Positions 1-6,496 of a DNA stretch of 35,839 nt are shown here, piece after piece. Position numbers and translations under genes: made by a program. The stretch is from NCBI GenBank assembly GCA_913053655.1, contig CAJXFW010000009.1:1-35839 (forward strand), given 5' to 3'. Within the stretch, counting starts at the first letter, position 1. Every line of letters begins with the position of its first letter. Source of the stretch: an uncultured Thiogranum sp. (lineage in GTDB: Bacteria > Pseudomonadota > Gammaproteobacteria > DSM-19610). The notes under the pieces were generated by a model. It was not told the DNA's origin and made no database searches. It saw only the letters and a program-made list of their open reading frames with translations.

Positions 1-41
1 CTCGGAGCAACGAATAGCAGAAACCCATATACTCAAATCAC

Positions 42-290
42 TTGAGCGGGCGCTCCCCAGGCTTAAAGATCGACCCCGAACTCCCGGCGGACCTGTCAGC
101 TCGATCACACGAGCGAAAACAGCAACTACTTGAACTAGGGCTCTCTGACTATTATGTAGGGCTTTGCTTTGAGGGTTACCACAAGGGGACAATTTCTAGA
201 GGAAAGCTAGCCGAGTGCTTACTATTAGATGACACCGAGTTACAGGAAGTCGCTGGTTTATATGGCAGGAGCTTAGCCTATGGCGATTGA
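42..290 (+). CDS. Small putative antitoxin (partner of the downstream PIN protein)
   Basis: 82 aa ORF (TTG start) overlapping the start of the PIN-domain ORF by 11 bp; size, order and overlap are typical of antitoxin-toxin pairs. Confidence 0.55.
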   Translation: MSGRSPGLKIDPELPADLSARSHERKQQLLELGLSDYYVGLCFEGYHKGTISRGKLAECLLLDDTELQEVAGLYGRSLAYGD

Positions 291-855
291 CTGTACTCGC
301 TTTACACAGATTGCCGTTATAGATACATGCTCCATCTGGAATATATTATCGTCACGGAAATTAACAGCCGCAACAAAAGAGGCAAAGCGGCATTTCACGG
401 CGACTTCATTTGTTTATTACGAAGCCTTATATAAACCCAGAACTACAGTAACAAAGGAAGACGTTGAGCTTCAGGAGCGACTGAGAAATGAAAAGGATAA
501 ACAGTTATTTGGCAGCTGCTCGCTGGATATTACAGACCTGCAACAAGTAGATATTCTGGATAAAAGAATGCGTCTGGGTAAGGGGGAGTTATCTTCTATT
601 GCCTTTGCAAAGAAAGCGGGACTCGGTTTTATGACCGATGACCAGAAGGCGCGTAAATTGGGGAGCGCAATTGTTGATAGCAATTGTGTACATACAACGC
701 CGCAGCTATTTGGTTGGTTATTCTTCAAGGGATACCTGGTCGATTCAGATAGAGGCGATATTATGCGAGAGCATGAGCACTTTAGTCGCCCGCTAAGGCC
801 ATTCTTCGAAGAAATGTATAACGAAGCCCTTAGGTGCAGGCTGATGGCAAGATAG
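280..855 (+). CDS. PIN-domain-like putative toxin/ribonuclease
   Basis: 191 aa; conserved acidic positions: IAVIDTCSIWN (D), FVYYEALYK (E), GKGELSSIAFAKK (E), LGFMTDDQKARK (D/D). Confidence 0.7.
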   Translation: MAIDCTRFTQIAVIDTCSIWNILSSRKLTAATKEAKRHFTATSFVYYEALYKPRTTVTKEDVELQERLRNEKDKQLFGSCSLDITDLQQVDILDKRMRLGKGELSSIAFAKKAGLGFMTDDQKARKLGSAIVDSNCVHTTPQLFGWLFFKGYLVDSDRGDIMREHEHFSRPLRPFFEEMYNEALRCRLMAR

Positions 856-874
856 GGGGAATATAGTTGGGGTG

Positions 875-1987
875 TTATTTACGTGTTATTTTCTTAACAG
901 GGTATCGTCTACTTGGCATCAGACCATAGGCAGCCCGTTCCTCCTCCGATCGCTCAATTGGTTTCCTGTTCATGGCGCTTCGCGTGTGTAGAGGTATTTT
1001 TCTTGCCCTTTTTCTTATAGTTATCGAGCTTACAGATAATTTTAGTGGTAGCAGTGGTTCATAGCTGTGTAACAAGGAACTGGTTTCACCGTTACCAATT
1101 TCGACGCCTTCAGTTTCTACGAATGTCATGCGCTCATTTGGGCGTTTAGAAGAGAGATTTCTGCATTGTTTTATTGTTTTGTTTTGAGGGTGTGTACCAG
1201 CGAAATATATATTATTCCTTGCATTAAGTATTTGCAGGGAGTTCAATTGCGATATGTCATGCTCGTTCGTAATATTTGTAACGGCCTTCCTTTTATGCGA
1301 TGAACCCACTTTGTACACAGCAGGATCAAAAAGAAGCAATAACTTTGTTGGAGATATGGGCCAGAATACTTGTAAGCCGCAGCAATTCCAACCTGTCACA
1401 CCTCGATAGTCGATGCCCTCGCAATAATGATTATGCGCAACCACTGGATCATCGCTCGTTATATATTCAAGTGATGTGCAGTTATCCATAAGATGCATTC
1501 TTAAATCTTCTGCAACAGGAATCATTTCTCCAGCAATAGACAGTGGAATAGCTACTGGGTAAATATTTCGCATTTCAAAACTATCGGGATCAATGTGATC
1601 AAATTTCGGATTATTCTCAAGCCACAGTTTGGCAAAGTAATCTGTCATGGCATCATGCTTGTGACCCATGCTAGTAGTTCTCAATTTCTGAAAGATGATA
1701 AAGCCAAGCAGGGATAACCATTCATGGGATCCATGCGTAGGTAGTACGCCAGAACTCTGAATATTTCGTATAACTCCTGCTGCTTCTCCCTCAAGTCCAG
1801 AAAATGCCTGTTCTAATTCCGGTGCAAAATCATAGAATTTGTGCTTTGAACATTGATGTTTAATGCTGGCATTAGAAATAACCTTATCCCTTGCAAAATT
1901 GAATAGATTAATTCGCATTCCATCATCAGAGAAATACCGGAGATAAAATTGTGGTACAAAATGATGCTCTCGGTTAGCAGTAGCCAT
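875..1987 (-). CDS. DUF4238-family protein
   Basis: 370 aa; N-terminal signature REHHFVPQFYLRYFSDDG typical of DUF4238. Confidence 0.75.
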   Translation of the reverse strand: MATANREHHFVPQFYLRYFSDDGMRINLFNFARDKVISNASIKHQCSKHKFYDFAPELEQAFSGLEGEAAGVIRNIQSSGVLPTHGSHEWLSLLGFIIFQKLRTTSMGHKHDAMTDYFAKLWLENNPKFDHIDPDSFEMRNIYPVAIPLSIAGEMIPVAEDLRMHLMDNCTSLEYITSDDPVVAHNHYCEGIDYRGVTGWNCCGLQVFWPISPTKLLLLFDPAVYKVGSSHKRKAVTNITNEHDISQLNSLQILNARNNIYFAGTHPQNKTIKQCRNLSSKRPNERMTFVETEGVEIGNGETSSLLHSYEPLLPLKLSVSSITIRKRARKIPLHTRSAMNRKPIERSEEERAAYGLMPSRRYPVKKITRK

Positions 1988-2100
1988 GCTTATTAACCAG
2001 CATACCTACAAGTCGGATGCTTTAGCCACCTCTTCCGGATCATGACGGCGCGTACTCACCCTTGCCCGCTGACGGGCTTAACGGGGTCCAGATTAGACGG

Positions 2101-3048
2101 TTACAATGGTGCGCATGCATCTAGTCGCTTTAGTAGCCGCTTGCCTTCATGCCGATGGAATTGGCGTAAATGGTTCACGCGACCCACCGTGCTGTTGAAA
2201 AGTACGTGGTATTCATTGGCGGTGCGTTCTTCTTCAATATGTTTCTCGCATGAATGGACAGCGGCACGAATGCAGGCACGCTCCCTCTTTGGCAAGGATA
2301 TGCCATTATTGATTTGAAGGTTGTTTATACGCATTGGTTGGCCTGAGCTTTCAATCCTGTGTTTGCTTCGCTTGACCTCGTATTTATTCCTGTTGCACAT
2401 TGATCTGACTTTTCTGATCATTGCCGTCTTACTGTGGTCATTCTGAAAGTACGTTGAAGATAAGGTAATGTCATCGATGTAGCGTGAATAACGAATACCC
2501 TTTATGAATAGGGCCTCTACGGTTGGTGGTTCATGCTCCCACAGAGCCAGGTTGGCAAGGTATGAACTCGTTGGCGCACCTTGTGGAAGCTGGCCATCGT
2601 GGATCGTTAACTTGGTCAGAATAATGGCAATATCAGGTGGAAAGCGGAAGAAGTGCTGCCATATGTTCTGCACCTGACGTTTAGTAATCGAAGGAAAGAA
2701 TCCAGATATATCTTCATTGATTACTATTTTGGCGTCTGAATGGAGTTTGGCATTGGCCAAGCAGTGCCTTGGGTTTTTCCTGTCGCGGATACCGCCTTGT
2801 AAATAGAAAGGGAAATCTACTCGGCCAAATATGTGGCGATTGATGCGGCGCTGAATGTCTTTTAACGGACGGGCCGGATTGAACACTTGTCGAATGCTGC
2901 CATCCGGCTTAACCATTGGTTGGAGCGCTCGGTAGAGTCGGTCGGCCCGGTTAGTGGCCCAGGTTAAATGACGATGCGGGATGTGCAGTGCACGAGCAAG
3001 CGCTGCAGTGGAGGCAATCGGTTTATCCTTAAAACAGGGTTGGTTCAC
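2101..3048 (-). CDS. Retron-like reverse transcriptase
   Basis: YIDD catalytic box (RYIDDITLS, ~2467-2481), LPQGAPTSSYLANL, INEDISGFFPSI and the retron-type NAxxH motif as NAKLH (~2740-2754). GTG start at 3048 chosen because it overlaps the HTH stop (3029-3031); the track's ATG at 3099 is further inside the HTH gene. Confidence 0.85.
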   Translation of the reverse strand: MNQPCFKDKPIASTAALARALHIPHRHLTWATNRADRLYRALQPMVKPDGSIRQVFNPARPLKDIQRRINRHIFGRVDFPFYLQGGIRDRKNPRHCLANAKLHSDAKIVINEDISGFFPSITKRQVQNIWQHFFRFPPDIAIILTKLTIHDGQLPQGAPTSSYLANLALWEHEPPTVEALFIKGIRYSRYIDDITLSSTYFQNDHSKTAMIRKVRSMCNRNKYEVKRSKHRIESSGQPMRINNLQINNGISLPKRERACIRAAVHSCEKHIEEERTANEYHVLFNSTVGRVNHLRQFHRHEGKRLLKRLDACAPL

Positions 3049-3406
3049 TGGCTTTTTCCCGGATGAACTGCAAGGCGGTATACGAAAGTTTTTCGGCAAG
3101 TTGCTGGTCGAGTGAGGAAAGCTCGGCTGGATCGGAGGCTAGAAATAGCAAGATGCTTGTCGGCACACCGATCTGATTGGCTATATTTTCTATCGTGCTG
3201 AATGTCGGATCACGCTTGTTCTGTTCCAGCAGGGAGATGTAGGAGGTTGATAGATTTGCCATGCTGGCAAGTTTCTCCTGGGTCATCCCCCGCTGGGTGC
3301 GACAGAACCGAATTGCATTTCCAAGATTCATAATATCTGCTTTACTCAAAGAACTAATGGTTTGCTGTGTTATTCCAGAAACTGTTGGCTGATCCGCCGT
3401 ACCCAA
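3029..3406 (-). CDS. XRE/Cro-CI-type helix-turn-helix protein
   Basis: IRFCRTQRGMTQEKLASMANLSTSYISLLEQNKRDPTFSTIENIANQIGVP is a canonical HTH_3. A start at 3331 (MNLGNAIRF) is also possible. Confidence 0.85.
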   Translation of the reverse strand: MGTADQPTVSGITQQTISSLSKADIMNLGNAIRFCRTQRGMTQEKLASMANLSTSYISLLEQNKRDPTFSTIENIANQIGVPTSILLFLASDPAELSSLDQQLAEKLSYTALQFIREKASEPTLF

Positions 3407-3621
3407 TCGAGGCAGACTGCGACACGTCCTATTGTCGTTAAAATCCGTTCAGTCAGCACACGATCAACTACGACAAATTGACCTTCAGTTTCCAGAAGGA
3501 GTGTCATCTTGGTGATGACAGCATCCAGCTCCGCTATAACACTGGGGTCCAGCTCGTTATGTTTGAGTACTCGCACCCGTTGCAAGGTAACAAGACACTC
3601 TTCTAACAATGCGCGTTTCAT
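3370..3621 (-). CDS. Small protein of unknown function encoded between the ncRNA and the HTH gene (retron-associated candidate)
   Basis: ORF MKRALLEECLVTLQRVRVLKHNELD...; ATG at 3621 is preceded by ACGGAG at good spacing (track start at 3630 lies too close to it); 37 bp overlap with the HTH ORF start at 3406. Confidence 0.6.
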   Translation of the reverse strand: MKRALLEECLVTLQRVRVLKHNELDPSVIAELDAVITKMTLLLETEGQFVVVDRVLTERILTTIGRVAVCLDWVRRISQQFLE

Positions 3622-3641
3622 AAGAAACATCTCCGTTTCGA

Positions 3642-3653
3642 CGCCACGTGGCG
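3642..3653. promoter_or_regulatory. 12-bp perfect palindrome CGCCACGTGGCG (possible HTH operator or RNA hairpin)
   Basis: Direct reading; lies between predicted a2 and the Shine-Dalgarno of the small ORF. Confidence 0.4.
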
Positions 3654-3659
3654 CCAGTC

Positions 3660-3930
3660 GTCAACACTTGCGAGTCGAACGGAACGAGCTGGCCCTGCAA
3701 ACCATCAACCCTAGGACCAGTCGTAATTGGCTGGTCAACACGGCAAACGGACAACATGGATTCACTGATGCTATGCATCTGCGTGCAGGCAGGGCCAGGT
3801 GAGTGCTTGTTGCTGCGCTTGCTGAGCTACCGCGTTGCCACGTGTGTCCGCCCCGGTACGCTCGGATACCCTGTGGCTCCGAGTGGCCACGACTCTAAGG
3901 TCGTAGCCCGGTTTGCGACTCGCTGTTAAC
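3660..3930 (-). ncRNA. Predicted retron msr-msd RNA
   Basis: Minus-strand RNA: a1 GUUAACA-GCGAGUCG (3930-3916) pairs with a2 CGACUCGC-AAG-UGUUGAC (3677-3660): 8 bp perfect, 3-nt bulge, then 7 bp with one G-U. Internal stems: GCUACGAC/GUCGUGGC, CUCGGA/UCCGAG, and a 10-bp msd-like stem CTGGCCCTGC/GCAGGGCCAG (3798-3789 with 3698-3689) enclosing GACCAG/CTGGTC. Lies immediately upstream of the small ORF-HTH-RT genes. Paired by hand. Confidence 0.65.
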
Positions 3931-3948
3931 GATGTCTGGAGATTGCAT

Positions 3949-3960
3949 TGTTAAAGAACA
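3949..3960 (-). promoter_or_regulatory. rrn-like BoxA antitermination element
   Basis: Minus strand TGTTCTTTAACAAT closely matches the rrn BoxA type TGCTCTTTAACAAT; 18 bp upstream of predicted a1. Confidence 0.5.
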
Positions 3961-3987
3961 TCCGGGCGGTACGCCCGGCCAATGTTC
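3956..3987 (-). promoter_or_regulatory. Leader hairpin at the 5' end of the predicted retron transcript
   Basis: GAACAT-CCGGGCG-GTA-CGCCCGG-cca-ATGTTC: 7+6 bp stem with a 3-nt bulge, partly overlapping BoxA. Confidence 0.5.
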
Positions 3988-4016
3988 ATACTATGGAAAA
4001 TATTACTGACAGTCAA
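3988..4016 (-). promoter_or_regulatory. Predicted sigma70-like promoter for the retron-like cassette
   Basis: Minus strand TTGACT (4016-4011), 17-bp spacer, TAGTAT (3993-3988). Confidence 0.55.
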
Positions 4017-4251
4017 TATATTTGTTATCAAGGAGTGATTTCATCGTTAATACCAAGAAATTGGAGTATGAGGAATCCTGAAATTCCGAGGTAGGAGGCC
4101 AGGTTGCGCAAACTAAAAGTATAGCCCATAAGCACACATTCACATAAACAATGAAAAACAACATATGCATTATACTATTTTGCGTCACTTGTGGTATATT
4201 GCATGAGTAGTACTTCGTCTATTAAATGAAATAGAGCATATAGGATAGACT

Positions 4252-5067
4252 ATGCAGGCTGTATCTGGTCTTGGAAAAGGTGATAGAAAACAACTAGCTG
4301 CGATAATTCGCGGCACGAAAGGTGCTGTCTCTGTCGGCGAGGCAGCCACGATTCTCGATGTGCCGCGGGCCGCTGCAGCGAAGAAGCTGGCACGGTGGGC
4401 GAGCAAGGGCTGGCTGTCACGTGTGCAGCGCGGGCTTTATGTTTCTGTGCCACTGGAATCCCGAACTTCCGACATCGCGCTGGAAGATCCTTGGCTGATT
4501 GCTGACCGGTTGTATGCCCCCTGCTACATCGGTGGTTGGAGCGCAGCCGAGTACTGGGAGCTGACTGAGCAGATATTCCGCACCATCGTGGTGATGACTG
4601 CCCAAAAGCCACGAGACCGTTCACCGGTTATCAACGGCACGAGCTTCCTGTTGCGAACAGTACAGAATGAAACACTGTTTGGCCTGAAGCCGGTATGGCG
4701 TGGTCAAGTGAAGGTGTCGGTGTCCGATCCGAGTCGCACTATTCTGGATGTGTTGAATGATCCACTGCTCGGTGGAGGACTGCGGTCGACCACGGACTTT
4801 TTTGTCAATTATCTGAAATCGGACAACCGTAATCTTGATTTGCTGATCGACTATGCCGACCGACTGGGTAATGGTGCCGTGTTCAAGCGGATGGGTTTCC
4901 TGCTGGAACGCCTGGTTCCGGAAGAGCAGAAAGCGATTGATGCGTGCCGGGAGAGAATGACAACAGGAAATGCAAAACTGGACCCGGTGCTTGCCTCCAA
5001 CAAATTGGTAACACGTTGGCGACTGTGGGTGCCGGAGGGTTGGGCAAAGGAGAATCTTGTTGATTGA
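4252..5067 (+). CDS. AbiEi-like antitoxin (type IV toxin-antitoxin)
   Basis: 271 aa with N-terminal winged-helix (VSVGEAATILDVPRAAAAKKLARWASKGWLSRVQRGLYV) and AbiEi-type body; 11 bp overlap with a nucleotidyltransferase ORF. Confidence 0.75.
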   Translation: MQAVSGLGKGDRKQLAAIIRGTKGAVSVGEAATILDVPRAAAAKKLARWASKGWLSRVQRGLYVSVPLESRTSDIALEDPWLIADRLYAPCYIGGWSAAEYWELTEQIFRTIVVMTAQKPRDRSPVINGTSFLLRTVQNETLFGLKPVWRGQVKVSVSDPSRTILDVLNDPLLGGGLRSTTDFFVNYLKSDNRNLDLLIDYADRLGNGAVFKRMGFLLERLVPEEQKAIDACRERMTTGNAKLDPVLASNKLVTRWRLWVPEGWAKENLVD

Positions 5068-6496
5068 CCGGCCGGAAATCATGGAACTCGCCAGAGAATT
5101 CGGGCTTGCGCCGAATGTCGTCGAGAAAGATTACGTGCTGGGTTGGTTGCTGGCAGGCATTTCCAACCATTCAGAGTTAGGCAATGCCTGGGTGTTCAAG
5201 GGCGGTACCTGCCTGAAGAAATGTTACTTCGAGACTTATCGTTTTTCCGAGGATCTGGACTTCACGCTTCCAGATGCGACAACACTTGATGAGATCCGGC
5301 TCAGACAAATATTCAACGATATTTCTGAATGGGTCTACGATCAGGCGGGCATTGAATGCCCGCATGATACCTTTCGATTTGAAGTCTATAAAAACAAACG
5401 GGGTGGAATATCTGCGGAAGGGCGGGTGGGTTATCGGGGACCGATGCAGCGCCGTGGCGATTCACCACGTATCAAGCTGGATCTGACCAGCGATGAGCTT
5501 CTTGTTTTGAAGTCAACTCTCCGGGAAGTACACCATCCTTACTCTGACAAACCGGATGGCGGAATCCAGGTCCAGTGTTACAGTTATGAGGAAGTTTTCG
5601 CGGAGAAAATCAGGGCACTGGCAGAACGGGAGCGCCCGCGGGATCTCTACGATGTTGTGCATTTATTTCGGCACACGAGTGAACGGCCGGATCGTACCAG
5701 TGTGTTGCGTACCCTTGAGGAGAAGTGTGCCTTTAAGGGTATAGAAGTGCCTACCATGGCAAATCTCGAAGGTCGTCCGGAACGAGCAGAACTCGAGGCT
5801 GAGTGGGCTAACATGCTTGCTCATCAATTACCGGCATTGCCACCATTTGAGCAATTCTGGAGTGAGTTGCCGGCAGTCTTCGACTGGTTGTATGGTGCTG
5901 TCGAGAAGGCTGCATCAAAGTCCATTCCTCCAGACAAGCGTTATGTTATGGATAAAGCCTGGCGTCCACCGCCAATGGTTCAGGCCTGGCATGCCAAAGT
6001 TCCACTGGAAATTATACGATTTGCAGCCGCGAACCATTTGTGTGTGAATTTAGCTTATCAGGGTAGTCAGCGCTTGATCGAGCCATATTCCTTGGGTCGC
6101 ACGCAGGATGGGAATCTGTTACTTCATGCAGTCAAGCACCAAACAGGAGAACCCAGGTCTTACCGTGTGGATCGCATCGAGGGTGCCGAGGCCACACAAG
6201 AACCATTTGTCCCACGTTACGCGATTGAATTCAGTGCGTCAGGCCCGCTCTCGGCACCGGCTACCGCGCGACGTTCGATCGGGGCCAATCCCTTTCGTAC
6301 CTCAACATTAACGTCACGTCGTACACCAAGGAGAAGCAAAGCCCCAAGTTACGGGCCGAAATATGTTCATCAGTGCACTTTATGCGGCAAAAAGTTCACC
6401 AGGAAATCAAATAGCACAAGACTGAACCCGCATAAGGATAAGCAGGGTTACCCGTGTCCTGGTCGTACCGGCATGTATGTGACCACGAAGTATTAA
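5057..6496 (+). CDS. AbiEii-like nucleotidyltransferase toxin with WYL-like and zinc-finger-like C-terminal extension
   Basis: VVEKDYVLGWLL, FKGGTCLKKCYFETYRFSEDLDFTL (GGT...RFSEDLD NTase motif); C-terminus LAYQGSQRLIEPYSLGRTQDGNLLLHAVKHQTGEPRSYRVDRIEG (WYL-like) and CTLCGKKFTRKSNSTRLNPHKDKQGYPCPGR (zinc-finger-like). Confidence 0.8.
   Translation: MLIDRPEIMELAREFGLAPNVVEKDYVLGWLLAGISNHSELGNAWVFKGGTCLKKCYFETYRFSEDLDFTLPDATTLDEIRLRQIFNDISEWVYDQAGIECPHDTFRFEVYKNKRGGISAEGRVGYRGPMQRRGDSPRIKLDLTSDELLVLKSTLREVHHPYSDKPDGGIQVQCYSYEEVFAEKIRALAERERPRDLYDVVHLFRHTSERPDRTSVLRTLEEKCAFKGIEVPTMANLEGRPERAELEAEWANMLAHQLPALPPFEQFWSELPAVFDWLYGAVEKAASKSIPPDKRYVMDKAWRPPPMVQAWHAKVPLEIIRFAAANHLCVNLAYQGSQRLIEPYSLGRTQDGNLLLHAVKHQTGEPRSYRVDRIEGAEATQEPFVPRYAIEFSASGPLSAPATARRSIGANPFRTSTLTSRRTPRRSKAPSYGPKYVHQCTLCGKKFTRKSNSTRLNPHKDKQGYPCPGRTGMYVTTKY

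Noticed and set aside
3049-3099. Track's ATG start for the RT (MPKNFRIPPCSSSGKKP...)
   Set aside because: Lies well inside the HTH coding sequence; the in-frame GTG at 3048, overlapping the HTH stop, is a more plausible coupled start.
3509-3929. ORFs 3509-3802 (+), 3557-3778 (-) and 3648-3929 (+)
   Set aside because: They overlap the predicted structured ncRNA and each other in conflicting frames with no protein-like motifs; better explained as ORFs by chance over a non-coding RNA.
3956-3987. Hairpin GAACATCCGGGCGGTACGCCCGGCCAATGTTC as a terminator
   Set aside because: Followed on the minus strand by TTCTTTAAC rather than a clean T-run, and it sits just after a good promoter; a leader/antitermination structure with BoxA fits better, though a terminator/attenuator role is not excluded.
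4150-4251. Promoter for the abiE-like operon (TGGTATATT extended -10-like at ~4191-4199, or TTGCAT-17-TTAAAT)
   Set aside because: Two competing weak matches; not strong enough to call by eye.
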